Assembly (NCBI GenBank): GCA_021604665.1
Contig: BQJK01000001.1
Span: 310,001-374,000 of the forward strand
Direction: 5' to 3'
DNA length: 64,000 nt
Origin: Rhodomicrobium sp.
GTDB lineage: Bacteria > Pseudomonadota > Alphaproteobacteria > Rhizobiales > HXMU1428-3
Shown: piece after piece, positions 17,763 to 26,821 of the stretch
Position numbering within the stretch: the stretch's first letter is position 1
How the letters are laid out: each line of letters opens with the position of its first letter
Program-made: the position numbers and the translations under genes
The notes under the pieces: model-generated
Told to the model about the DNA's origin: nothing
Database searches by the model: none
What the model saw: only the letters and a program-made list of their open reading frames with translations

Positions 17763-19313
17763 TTGGAAAATCAGATTTTAGCTCACAAGAAAGCAAAAAC
17801 AAGCAAGCTGTTGGCGCTTGCGGCCATTGGCCTGGCAGGCACAACAGCTCTTGCCGGCTCAATGACCCTCAAAAGCCAATCAACACATGCTGAAATGAGC
17901 AATGCGGCAATCACCCAGGCAAAGCCTTATGCCAACGCGCCAGCAAGCTTTGCTGACCTGGTTGAAAAAGTACGCCCTTCAGTTGTTAGTATCAACGTAA
18001 AAGGCAAACCACAAAAGAAACGCCCAAACTTGGGCCGCCGCGCCCCCGCGCCACCCTTTGGCAACCGCGCGCCAGACCAAAACCCTTTTGGTGATTTCTT
18101 CCGTCGTTTCGGCCAGCCTCAGCCACCCCAGCAAGCGCCTAAAAACGCCCAGGGCTCAGGCTTTATCATTTCTGAGGATGGCTACGTAGTCACCAATCAT
18201 CACGTTATCGCCGATGGTGAAGATATCCAGGTCATCCTGGATGATGGTGAGCGGCTGGACGCCCGCCTTGTCGGCTCCGATGAACGGACGGATCTCGCAC
18301 TTCTTAAAATAAAAGAAAAGCGCAAATTCCCCTTCGTGCCAATGTCAAACAAAATTGCTCGTGTGGGTGATTGGGTGCTGGCCGTTGGCAATCCATTTGG
18401 CCTTGCAAGCTCGGTAACCGCCGGCATTGTTTCAGCTCATGGCCGCCGGGTAGGGGCCAGCCCTTATGACTATCTGCAAATTGATGCTGCCGTTAACCGC
18501 GGTAACTCAGGTGGGCCAGCCTTTAACTTGAATGGTGAAGTGGTCGGTGTTAACTCTGCCATTTATAGCCCTTCAGGCGGTAATGTCGGTATCGCATTCG
18601 CCATTCCATCTGTTTTGGTTAGCAAAATTGTCGCTGACCTCAAAGAAGGCGGCAGCGTGCAACGCGGTTGGCTTGGCATCAACATCCAGGATGTTAGCGA
18701 AGATATCGCCAATGGTCTTTCACTGGAAAAAGCTGGTGGTGCTCTTGTTACCCGTTTGGTGGAAACAGGCCCAGCTGCAAAATCAGACCTGAAAACCAGA
18801 GATGTCATCGTCAAGGTGAATGGTGAGGATGTTGATGATGTCCGTGACCTGATGCGTAAAATCGGTGAAATTAACCCAGGTGAAATTGTCGATCTTGAAG
18901 TTGTCCGTGATGGTCAAAATCGCAAAGTTGCCATTAAGCTTGGTACGTTCCCGGATGGAAAACAGCTTGCAGCGCTTCAGCGAAAAGAGCCAGGGCTTGA
19001 TCAGGGCAATGAAGCTCTCGATGAACTCGGCATCTCACTTGCCTCAGCACGCAATGTCGGAAAAGGCGATGAAGGCGTTGTGATTACAGAAATCGACCCT
19101 GATAGCGATGCCGCGAGCAAAGGCATTAAGGTTGGTGATGTCATCCTTGAAGTTAATGGCAGCAAGGTCAACTTCCCCGCTGATGTCGCCACTAAAATCC
19201 TTGAAGCTAAAAAGCTGAATAAGGGTGCTGGTAACGGCAAGAAGATCGTCATGCTGGTGCGGATGAAAGATGGCCCCTATGTCGGCCTGAAACTCAGCCA
19301 AAAAGAAGACTGA
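17763..19313 (+). CDS. degP: Periplasmic serine protease/chaperone Do (DegP/HtrA family)
   Basis: This ~516-residue protein degrades or refolds misfolded envelope proteins. A signal peptide (KKAKTSKLLALAAIGLAG...) leads into a trypsin-like domain. The triad is H147 in TNHHVIADG, D177 in RTDLALLKI and S249 in RGNSGGPAF. Two PDZ domains follow, about 330-420 (RGWLGINIQ) and 440-510. A Pro/Phe/Asn-rich loop before the catalytic domain corresponds to the LA-loop region. I chose TTG at 17763 because GGAG lies 8 bases upstream and the signal peptide then has normal length. ATG 17676 or TTG 17664 would add 29-33 residues. A hairpin separates it from the next two-component pair. Confidence 0.88.
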   Translation: MENQILAHKKAKTSKLLALAAIGLAGTTALAGSMTLKSQSTHAEMSNAAITQAKPYANAPASFADLVEKVRPSVVSINVKGKPQKKRPNLGRRAPAPPFGNRAPDQNPFGDFFRRFGQPQPPQQAPKNAQGSGFIISEDGYVVTNHHVIADGEDIQVILDDGERLDARLVGSDERTDLALLKIKEKRKFPFVPMSNKIARVGDWVLAVGNPFGLASSVTAGIVSAHGRRVGASPYDYLQIDAAVNRGNSGGPAFNLNGEVVGVNSAIYSPSGGNVGIAFAIPSVLVSKIVADLKEGGSVQRGWLGINIQDVSEDIANGLSLEKAGGALVTRLVETGPAAKSDLKTRDVIVKVNGEDVDDVRDLMRKIGEINPGEIVDLEVVRDGQNRKVAIKLGTFPDGKQLAALQRKEPGLDQGNEALDELGISLASARNVGKGDEGVVITEIDPDSDAASKGIKVGDVILEVNGSKVNFPADVATKILEAKKLNKGAGNGKKIVMLVRMKDGPYVGLKLSQKED

Positions 19314-19320
19314 TCAAAGA

Positions 19321-19355
19321 TTGAAAAAGGGTGGCACAGCGTGTCACCCTTTTTC
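19321..19355 (+). terminator. Hairpin terminator/attenuator after degP
   Basis: An almost perfect 14-bp stem, AAAAAGGGTGGCAC against GTGTCACCCTTTTT with one G-U pair and a three-base loop, ends in a T run. It would terminate degP transcripts or lower read-through into the regulator gene 20 bp downstream. Confidence 0.8.
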
Positions 19356-19374
19356 CAATAATAGGATAAGAACA

Positions 19375-20052
19375 ATGCGCGTTTTACTGATTGAGGATGA
19401 TCTGGAAACTGCAAGATTTCTCTGCAAAGCTCTGACTGAAACCGGTCATGAGGTAGACCACGCAGATGATGGAGAAACAGGCCTGAATTACGGCCTTGCT
19501 AATGACTATCAGGTTCTCATAGTAGACCGTATGCTCCCCCGCCGAGATGGCCTCTCTATCATCGAGACACTGCGTTCAGAAGGCGTGAACACCCCCGTTC
19601 TTATCTTGAGCGCTCTGGATAAAGTGGATGAACGCGTCAAAGGGCTACGCGCAGGCGGCGATGATTACCTGACCAAACCATTCGCTTTTTCAGAATTACA
19701 AGCCCGCATAGAAGTGCTCATGCGCCGCCGCACAACAGACGGCGAGGAAGCTGACTTAAAGGTCGGGGATCTTGTGTTGGAGCGCCTAAGCCAACGCGTC
19801 TCAAGGGGCGGCAAAACAATCCAGCTCGTCCCAAGAGAGTATCGCCTGCTTGAATTTCTTATGAAACATAAAGGCCAGGTCGTCACCCGCACCATGCTGT
19901 TGGAAAATGTCTGGGATTATCACTTTGACCCTGGCACCAACGTTATTGATGTGCACATGTCACGCCTACGAGCTAAGATAGATAAGGAATTTGAAAACAC
20001 GCTTCTTCAGACCATTCGCGGTGCAGGATATATGATCTCTGATGGCGCTTAA
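19375..20052 (+). CDS. OmpR-family response regulator
   Basis: This 225-residue regulator has a receiver domain with D8/D9, phospho-acceptor D51 in LIVDRMLP and a TKPF lysine near residue 101. A winged-helix domain follows, ending LLQTIRGAGYMI. ATG 19375 was chosen since the receiver starts immediately (MRVLLIEDD). An AGGATAAG SD lies upstream. It overlaps the following kinase by 11 bp. The degP-regulator-kinase arrangement suggests envelope-stress control of degP, as CpxRA does in enterobacteria, but this is inference. Confidence 0.9.
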   Translation: MRVLLIEDDLETARFLCKALTETGHEVDHADDGETGLNYGLANDYQVLIVDRMLPRRDGLSIIETLRSEGVNTPVLILSALDKVDERVKGLRAGGDDYLTKPFAFSELQARIEVLMRRRTTDGEEADLKVGDLVLERLSQRVSRGGKTIQLVPREYRLLEFLMKHKGQVVTRTMLLENVWDYHFDPGTNVIDVHMSRLRAKIDKEFENTLLQTIRGAGYMISDGA

Positions 20053-21523
20053 TCGAATCTTCAAAACCACCGCCTTCAGATTATCAGCCATATACTTAGT
20101 TGTTATATTTGCCGCGAGTATTGTCGTTGGCACTTATATGGGCTGGCGCACAAACGCCCTGTTAACGCAGCAATTGGTGGAAACAATCTCCGCAGAAGTT
20201 AAAGGTCTTGCCGAGCAATATCGGGAGGGAGGCTCAGCTCGACTGGCAAACCGTGTTGCCTCCAGATCACGGCGCCCCGGCAACAGCCTCTATTTCTTTG
20301 GCAACCATACAGGCCAAAAAATCGCCGGCAACCTAAACCGCATCCCAAACGAGTTGACCAACAGCAAAGGCGGTGCGCAGTTTAAATATGTCTGGCAGCA
20401 AGATGAAACCCAAATAACCCGCAACGCGGTGGGCATTCCATTCCATGTTGGCGGAAATCTGGTTTTGATAGTTGGCCGCGATATAGAAGATCAACTCTCA
20501 TTCATCAATGCCACCCGCAATATGTTCTTTATAGGTCTGGCGCTTCTTGCCGCATTTGGGCTGGGGGCCGGGCTGTGGGTCAGCCGAAATCTCCTGAACC
20601 GCATCAGCACGATCACCACCACCAGCAAAGCCATCATGGCTGGGGATCTTTCTGAACGCATCCCGCAAAATGGCTCCGGTGATGAACTTGACCGCCTGTC
20701 AATGAACCTCAACACAATGCTCGCCCGCATTGAAAGTCTGATGAGCGGATTAAGAGAAGTAACAGACAATATCGCTCATGACTTGAAGACGCCTATTAAT
20801 CGCATCCGTCTGAGCGCTGAAGAAGCATTGCGAGATAAAAGCAACCCAGAAGAACAGTCAGCCACACTAGCTCATATCATTGATGAAGCAGACCATCTGA
20901 TTAAAACCTTCAACGCGCTCTTAAAAATTGCCCGCCTTGAAGCCGGGGCCGATAGTGAGCAGAAAGATAAAGTGGATCTTTATCAGGTTATCGAAGAAGT
21001 CACCGAACTTTATGAACCTGTTATTGAAGAAGCAAATATGAGCCTGATTGTCACTGCAAATGAACATCTCTCCATCATGGCAGACCGCCAGCTTATCTCA
21101 CAGGCCATCGCAAATCTCGTTGACAATGCCATAAAATACTCAGCGGATGATGAGTTGAATGGGACAAATGAAATTAGCGGAGATCAGTACAAATCCCCAT
21201 TAAATGAAACCGCAGACACGAATGCCCCAGCACCCCAGAAAACCAATCGCAAAACCATAGAAATAGGGTTGGAGCGATTTGGAGAAAAGGTCAAAGTTTT
21301 TGTAGCTGATAAAGGTGCAGGTATCAGCCCGCAAAATAGAGCCCGTGTCTTCGATCGCTTTGTCAGGTTAGAAGATAGCCGCTCCCGCCCCGGCAGTGGG
21401 CTGGGCCTCTCTATGGTAGCCGCTATCGTTCAGGCCTATAATGGTGCCATCGCGCTAAAGGATAACAACCCCGGCCTTCGCATTGTGTTGTCATTCCCCT
21501 TGCACCAGACTGCGAGCTCCTGA
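20042..21523 (+). CDS. Sensor histidine kinase with HAMP domain
   Basis: This 493-residue kinase partners the upstream regulator. The first span (YLVVIFAASIVVGTYMGW) is near residue 25. A ~130-residue periplasmic domain, a second span (MFFIGLALLAAFGLGAGLW) and HAMP follow. The dimerisation helix has H246 in NIAHDLKTPINR. The ATPase domain shows NLVDNAIKYS, a DKGAGI box and GSGLGLSMV. An unusual polar insertion of about 30 residues (SADDELNGTNEISG...) sits just after the N-box. The gene overlap with the regulator indicates coupling. Confidence 0.9.
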   Translation: MALNRIFKTTAFRLSAIYLVVIFAASIVVGTYMGWRTNALLTQQLVETISAEVKGLAEQYREGGSARLANRVASRSRRPGNSLYFFGNHTGQKIAGNLNRIPNELTNSKGGAQFKYVWQQDETQITRNAVGIPFHVGGNLVLIVGRDIEDQLSFINATRNMFFIGLALLAAFGLGAGLWVSRNLLNRISTITTTSKAIMAGDLSERIPQNGSGDELDRLSMNLNTMLARIESLMSGLREVTDNIAHDLKTPINRIRLSAEEALRDKSNPEEQSATLAHIIDEADHLIKTFNALLKIARLEAGADSEQKDKVDLYQVIEEVTELYEPVIEEANMSLIVTANEHLSIMADRQLISQAIANLVDNAIKYSADDELNGTNEISGDQYKSPLNETADTNAPAPQKTNRKTIEIGLERFGEKVKVFVADKGAGISPQNRARVFDRFVRLEDSRSRPGSGLGLSMVAAIVQAYNGAIALKDNNPGLRIVLSFPLHQTASS

Positions 21524-21644
21524 TCCTTCCCCCCCCCATTCTCCACTCTTACCGTTCCACAGCGAATTTCCCGATAGACAAAACAGCCCACCAATGAGAG
21601 TCTAGCCAAAAAATAGATAAGAATAGGGGAGGGGTTAAAGTCTC

Positions 21645-24617
21645 ATGGAAAAGAAAACTCAACAAAATGACGGGCACAGCAAGCCCCTACTATCCCTTAT
21701 AAAAACGGCACCCATTCCCAACGATCAAGACCGCGCGGAAACGCTACTAAAAGAACTAATAGAGAAATCCGCAGCAGATGAGACTCTGAGCCAGCTTAAG
21801 TCTGAGCTAGAGACAAACCACGCCCTGATAAATCTGCTACGCGGCATATTCGGCAACTCCCCCTTCCTCTCCAGCCTGATTATCAGACAGCCCAATTATC
21901 TGGCTGAAGCCCTCTCCGAAGCGCCCGAAGCGTACATGGCGCTAAGTGCTAAAACTCTCAAATTATCATTGGCAACAGCCACGTCTCTGCAAGAGGCTAT
22001 GCATCATCTAAGGCTTTACAAACAACAAGCAGCGCTCTTCATTGCCCTAACTGATCTTTCTGAATGCTGGTCAGTTGAGAGAGTGATCAAAGCGATCACT
22101 GAAGTCGCAGATACAAGTTTAAGCGAAGCGGTACGCTTTCTTTTTCGCCAAGGCTCAGAGCGGGGAGAGATCATCCCAAAACATACAGATGATCCGGTGA
22201 AAGAGAGCGGATATATTATATTAGCTATGGGCAAACAGGGGGCTTTTGAGCTGAATTATTCCAGCGATGTTGACATCATCGTGTTTTTTGATCAGGCCAA
22301 AGCAAAGCTAAAAGAAGGGCTGGCCATCGCCCCTTACTTTGTCAAACTGACCCGCCATCTCACTAAACTTATGCAGGAATATACTGAAGATGGCTATGTC
22401 TTCAGGGTAGATTATCGCCTCCGCCCAGACCCCGGCGCGACTCAGGTCGCGCTTTCGACAGATGCCGCCTACAGCTATTATGAAAGCTTTGGGCAAAATT
22501 GGGAGCGCGCCGCCCTAATCAAAGCCCGCCCAGTTGCAGGCGACATCCCGGCTGGGCAACAGCTTCTAGAAGGGCTAGCCCCTTTTATCTGGCGTAAATA
22601 TCTCGACTTTGCCGCCATTGATGACATCCATGCCATGAAACGACAGGTCAACGCCCATAAAGGCCACAGTGTCATTGCCATCGAGGGGCACAATATCAAA
22701 CTGGGGCGAGGCGGCATTCGCGAGATAGAGTTTTTCACCCAAACCCAACAGCTCATCGCAGGTGGTCGCCAACCAGAACTGCGCACAACCGGCACCCTTG
22801 AGACCCTGGATGGGCTAGTTGAAAATCAATGGATAAAACCAGAAGCCAGAGATGATATGCAACAGGCATATAAATTTCTGCGCAAGATCGAACACCGCAT
22901 TCAAATGATCGCCGATGAGCAGACCCACAGCCTGCCTCATGACCCTGAAGGCATGGCGCGCATCGCCCATTTTTCAGGTTTTGAAACCGTGGAAGATTTT
23001 GCAGCTGAGCTAAAATTCCAATTGACCAAAGTCCAGCAACATTATGCTGAACTATTTGAAGACACGCTGCCCCTCTCCGCTCAGAGCGGCAGTCTCGTCT
23101 TCGTTGGCGATAGCCCGCATCCCGACACAGTCAAGACCCTGGCAGCGATGGGCTTTAATGATCCAGAACGTATCATCGAGACCGTGCGTAGCTGGCATTT
23201 CGGCCGCTATAATGCCACAAGGAGCGAGCGTTCAAGAGAGCGGCTGACAGAATTCCAACCCCAGCTGATAGAGGCCATTTCAAAAACAGCGCAGCCAGAT
23301 CTTGCAATGTCCACTTTCGATAAGTTTTTGCAGGGGCTTCCCGCCGGCGTGCAACTTTTTTCCATGCTGTCTTCAAACCCCAATCTCCTTCGTCTTATCG
23401 CAGAAATAATGGGCACAGCCCCCTCGCTTGCTCGCGTGCTGGGGCGCCGCACCCGCATGTTAGATGCAGTGCTGGATCCAGGATTCTTTGGGGCCCTGCC
23501 AAATGAGGATGAGTTAAAAGATCTCATCGAAACTGAGTTTCTAAGTTGTAAAGATTATCAAGACACCCTCGATAGAGCCCGCTCTGTCGGGCAAGAACAA
23601 GCCTTTCTCATCGGCGTGCGCCTGCTCTCAGGAGCGATTAATGCAGAACAGGCAGCGCGCGGTTATACCCAACTGGCAGAAACCATCATTCAGGAATTAC
23701 AGGCCAAGGTCGCTGAAGAGATGGAGGCCCAGTACGGAACCTTTAAAGGCGCAGGTGTCTCAGTCCTTGCAATGGGGAAACTAGGCGGTAAGGAAATGAC
23801 CGCGTCATCGGATATTGACATCATCCTGATCTATGATTTTGATGAAGGCCAAACACAATCTGATGGCAAAAAGCCTTTAGCCCCGAGCCAATATTTTGCC
23901 CGCTTCACTCAAAGACTAATTGCCGCCCTCTCTGCCCCAACCGCAGAGGGCATGCTCTATGAAGTTGATATGCGCCTTCGCCCTTCTGGTCGCTCAGGCC
24001 CCGTTGCAACAAAATTAGAGAGTTTCATTAATTATCAGAATAGCGAAGCCTGGGTCTGGGAGCATCTCGCCCTCACAAGAGCCCGCCCAATCACAGGGCC
24101 TAAGAGCCTCTGCCAAAAATTATCCACTGCGATTGCAGATGTATTGTCAAAACCCCGCAACCCATTAGAGATCCGCTCTTATGTAAATGAAATGCGCACC
24201 AAGATCGAGGCCGAGAAGGGGACTGAAAATCCGTGGAATATTAAACAGGTGCGCGGCGGTTTGGTAGATCTTGAATTCATCACCCAGACCATTCAATTGC
24301 TCAATGCTAAGACACACCCTGAAATCCTGAATACCAACACCATCGCGGCGCTTGAAAAAATCTGCAACAGCAACATTTTCTCGAATGAAACGGTTACCGC
24401 TCTCCATCAGGCCGCCATAACCTATAATGACCTAATGCAGATCATCAGGCTCTGTTTAGCTGAAAATCTAACAGCAGATAAAATAGGGAACGACCTGAAA
24501 GAGCGCCTTTGTGAAAGCCTGAAAGTTGAAACATTTGAAGAGGTTAAGGCGCAGCTTCTGGCCGCTGAAGCACGTGTGAAAGCGGTATATGACAAATATT
24601 TTCTGGAAACGACTTAA
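21645..24617 (+). CDS. glnE: Bifunctional glutamine synthetase adenylyltransferase/removase
   Basis: This 990-residue protein adenylylates and de-adenylylates glutamine synthetase according to PII state. It has two nucleotidyltransferase domains. The N-terminal one (removase) carries GKQGAFELNYSSDVDIIVFFD, broken after the DVD pair. The C-terminal one carries GKLGGKEMTASSDIDIILIY with its DID pair. The GlnD PII-uridylyltransferase-like helical domains follow each. Size and order are as in the family. The start is ATG at 21645 after a GGGGAGGGG SD. Its place after degP and a two-component pair is common in Hyphomicrobiales. Confidence 0.95.
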   Translation: MEKKTQQNDGHSKPLLSLIKTAPIPNDQDRAETLLKELIEKSAADETLSQLKSELETNHALINLLRGIFGNSPFLSSLIIRQPNYLAEALSEAPEAYMALSAKTLKLSLATATSLQEAMHHLRLYKQQAALFIALTDLSECWSVERVIKAITEVADTSLSEAVRFLFRQGSERGEIIPKHTDDPVKESGYIILAMGKQGAFELNYSSDVDIIVFFDQAKAKLKEGLAIAPYFVKLTRHLTKLMQEYTEDGYVFRVDYRLRPDPGATQVALSTDAAYSYYESFGQNWERAALIKARPVAGDIPAGQQLLEGLAPFIWRKYLDFAAIDDIHAMKRQVNAHKGHSVIAIEGHNIKLGRGGIREIEFFTQTQQLIAGGRQPELRTTGTLETLDGLVENQWIKPEARDDMQQAYKFLRKIEHRIQMIADEQTHSLPHDPEGMARIAHFSGFETVEDFAAELKFQLTKVQQHYAELFEDTLPLSAQSGSLVFVGDSPHPDTVKTLAAMGFNDPERIIETVRSWHFGRYNATRSERSRERLTEFQPQLIEAISKTAQPDLAMSTFDKFLQGLPAGVQLFSMLSSNPNLLRLIAEIMGTAPSLARVLGRRTRMLDAVLDPGFFGALPNEDELKDLIETEFLSCKDYQDTLDRARSVGQEQAFLIGVRLLSGAINAEQAARGYTQLAETIIQELQAKVAEEMEAQYGTFKGAGVSVLAMGKLGGKEMTASSDIDIILIYDFDEGQTQSDGKKPLAPSQYFARFTQRLIAALSAPTAEGMLYEVDMRLRPSGRSGPVATKLESFINYQNSEAWVWEHLALTRARPITGPKSLCQKLSTAIADVLSKPRNPLEIRSYVNEMRTKIEAEKGTENPWNIKQVRGGLVDLEFITQTIQLLNAKTHPEILNTNTIAALEKICNSNIFSNETVTALHQAAITYNDLMQIIRLCLAENLTADKIGNDLKERLCESLKVETFEEVKAQLLAAEARVKAVYDKYFLETT

Positions 24618-24685
24618 ATTAACTGCGACAGGTCCAGCCCCGCTGCTCCGTATCAAGGCCATAACGACAATAAACGGAGTGAAAC

Positions 24686-25345
24686 ATGTCGAAGAAATTA
24701 GTTTTAGGTGCAGGTATCGCCATTTTAGTGGCCTCCTTCACAGGTGCAGCCATCGCCCATCAAAAATCAAATAAGGGCATGCGCGGTCATCACGGCGGCA
24801 AAATGTCGATCATGAAAAACGCCGATGCGGATAAAGACGGCACCATCACAAAGGATGAGCTCAACAACGGCTATGAAGCCAAGTTTAAAGCTTATGATCT
24901 TGATCAGGATGGCACCATTACCGCTGAAGAAGTTCAGAAAAAAATGTCTGAGCGTTTTGAGCGCAAAGCGAAAAAAATCACCCGCCGTTATGATAGCAAC
25001 AGAGATGGCAAGGTCACAAAAGAAGAATTCATGGATAACGCCGCCAAACGGCTTTATATGCTCGACCTGAATGATGATGGCAAAATCACCAAAGATGAAA
25101 TGCCAAAACGCCATTACCGTAAAGGCTACAAACACGGCAAGCATTACAAACATAGAGGCCACCATGGATATCATGGTTATAAAGGACATCACGGTCGCTA
25201 TGGTATGCATCGCGGGTCTCACGACGGCAAGCACGGTTATGGTCACCGCGGCTCGCATAGTGACATGAAGAAAAAAGATCAGAGCGAAGTTAGTACTGAC
25301 GCTGACAAAACGCCCGAAGCTAAAAGCCCAGCAAACCCTGAGTAA
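24686..25345 (+). CDS. Exported EF-hand protein with His/Gly-rich tail
   Basis: This 219-residue protein has a signal peptide (KKLVLGAGIAILVASFTGAA). Four canonical EF-hand loops follow in residues ~45-150: DADKDGTITKDE, DLDQDGTITAEE, DSNRDGKVTKEE and DLNDDGKITKDE. The ~60-residue tail is very rich in His, Gly, Lys and Tyr (repeated HG/HHG/KHG units). It probably binds Ca2+ through the loops and transition metals through the tail, in the periplasm. It lies 30 bp before an ECF sigma gene and is the first gene of a likely metal- or envelope-responsive cassette. I do not recognise a named ortholog. Confidence 0.82.
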   Translation: MSKKLVLGAGIAILVASFTGAAIAHQKSNKGMRGHHGGKMSIMKNADADKDGTITKDELNNGYEAKFKAYDLDQDGTITAEEVQKKMSERFERKAKKITRRYDSNRDGKVTKEEFMDNAAKRLYMLDLNDDGKITKDEMPKRHYRKGYKHGKHYKHRGHHGYHGYKGHHGRYGMHRGSHDGKHGYGHRGSHSDMKKKDQSEVSTDADKTPEAKSPANPE

Positions 25346-25375
25346 ATAAATCTAAACTCAAGAAGGCAAAAATTC

Positions 25376-26227
25376 ATGTCACTCTTGAATAACAAACAAA
25401 ATGAGGCGGGGCCGGGAAGCCCCGCTTCTACCCCCCTAATCGGGAGTGCAGCTGGCAACCGCTCAATCAGCTTAAAGGGGAGAGTGAGCGTAATCGGCAG
25501 CGCGCAGGCTAAAATGAACAGTGTGGAAATAAAGCAGCTAACCTTAAAAAATGAACGGGCACAGCACGTCATAAAACACCGCACCGCCATGAAGAGAGAA
25601 GGCTACCCTTCATCGTCAGATGAGGTTACTTTCAGTGAGCTTAAAAAGACCACTGAGTGCAAAAGGGACAATATCGGGGAAATGGAACAACAGCTCATAG
25701 AAAGAGCCAAAGCAGGTGACAGGCAAGCGTTCCAGGAAATTGTCAGCCAGTCGCTGCCAAATGTGACAGGCCTTGCCTTCCAAATGCTCGGCAACCAAAC
25801 AGAAGCCGAGGATTTAGCCCAGGACGTTATGCTAAGCCTCTGGCAGAATATTGATAAATACGATCCAGAGAAAGCCAAACTCTCCACCTGGACCTACAGA
25901 ATAACAGCAAATCGCTGTCTGGATAAATTGCGTCGCCGTAAAGTGGATCAGCTGGATGATAATTATGATGCCCCAATCGAAGCCACGCAGCATAGTGACC
26001 TGTTTGAAAAACAAGTCAGCACTGAAATAGGCAAAGCCCTAGATGAATTACCCGAGCGCCAAAAGTTGGCACTAACCCTGTTTCACTATCAGGGCCACAG
26101 TATGCAGGAAGTGAGTGAAATCATGGACTGCTCTGTTGAAGCTATAGAAAGCTTACTAGCGCGCGGCCGCCGCGGATTAAAATCCAGCCTGAAGCCGCTA
26201 TGGCAGCATGTAAGGGAAGACGACTGA
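25376..26227 (+). CDS. ECF RNA polymerase sigma factor with unusual N-terminal extension
   Basis: The C-terminal ~180 residues are a normal ECF sigma factor. Region 2 has AFQMLGNQTEAEDLAQDVML and STWTYRITANRCLDKLRRR. Region 4 has LPERQKLALTLFHYQGHSMQEV. The frame is open for 102 further codons upstream to ATG 25376, which has an AAGAAGG SD and stands 30 bp after the EF-hand gene. That makes this start plausible, but the extension matches nothing I know and spans a GC-rich hairpin (25406-25425). ATG 25682, just before MEQQLIERAK, gives the usual family length. It is followed by a membrane anti-sigma candidate. Confidence 0.8.
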   Translation: MSLLNNKQNEAGPGSPASTPLIGSAAGNRSISLKGRVSVIGSAQAKMNSVEIKQLTLKNERAQHVIKHRTAMKREGYPSSSDEVTFSELKKTTECKRDNIGEMEQQLIERAKAGDRQAFQEIVSQSLPNVTGLAFQMLGNQTEAEDLAQDVMLSLWQNIDKYDPEKAKLSTWTYRITANRCLDKLRRRKVDQLDDNYDAPIEATQHSDLFEKQVSTEIGKALDELPERQKLALTLFHYQGHSMQEVSEIMDCSVEAIESLLARGRRGLKSSLKPLWQHVREDD

Positions 26228-26236
26228 AAAAGGTGA

Positions 26237-26803
26237 ATGATGAGCAATAAGAATATGAATGACATGACCACAAAAGCACTACTGGAAACGCTGGAAACTT
26301 ATGGCAGTGATCTAAGCCGTATGCCATCTGATAAAGCCGCAGCGGTGAAGACTTTGGTGAGCCAGTCAACTGAAGCCAAAGCCCTCTACGATGAAGCCCT
26401 TAAACTGGATACATCTCTATCAGATTATATGTTTGCGCAGATAAGCAAAAACGAGATTGATTGCAGCGCCCTTGAAGCCCGCATCATGGCAGCCGCCTTT
26501 CCTCAGCAAGGTGAAGCACCAGAAGAGACGGCGCAAATAGTCCCATATCCGGCAAAGCCAGCGCCCATATCAAAGAAAACTGAGCCAAAAGCTGCCAATG
26601 ATAATTGGCAAAGCGCCTTAGCGGCCTCTGGCTTGTTGGCCGCCAGCTTATTATTTGGAATTTATTTTGGCGCAATGGGGGGCGTCAGCACGGTTCTCGG
26701 TTCCGAGGAAGAAGTCACAATGGCCAGCATCCCACTGACCGGAGACATCCTAGATCTCGGGGCAGAATATAATCTCGATGTCGTCGAAGTAACCGGCAAT
26801 TAA
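26237..26803 (+). CDS. Putative membrane anti-sigma factor
   Basis: This 188-residue protein is encoded 10 bp after the ECF sigma gene. An N-terminal cytoplasmic helical part (~1-80) could bind the sigma factor. A polar Pro/Lys linker, one membrane span (about 133-152, ALAASGLLAASLLFGIYF) and a short periplasmic end follow. Size and topology match ECF anti-sigma factors, but no zinc-binding HXXXCXXC motif is present. An AAGGTGA SD precedes the ATG. The call rests on position and topology. Confidence 0.65.
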   Translation: MMSNKNMNDMTTKALLETLETYGSDLSRMPSDKAAAVKTLVSQSTEAKALYDEALKLDTSLSDYMFAQISKNEIDCSALEARIMAAAFPQQGEAPEETAQIVPYPAKPAPISKKTEPKAANDNWQSALAASGLLAASLLFGIYFGAMGGVSTVLGSEEEVTMASIPLTGDILDLGAEYNLDVVEVTGN

Positions 26804-26821
26804 CGGATAAGGAAACCCCAA

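Noticed and set aside
24767..25258. 163-codon hydrophobic minus-strand frame over the EF-hand gene
   Set aside because: Its apparent membrane character is the mirror of Asp/Lys/His-rich codons in the real gene.
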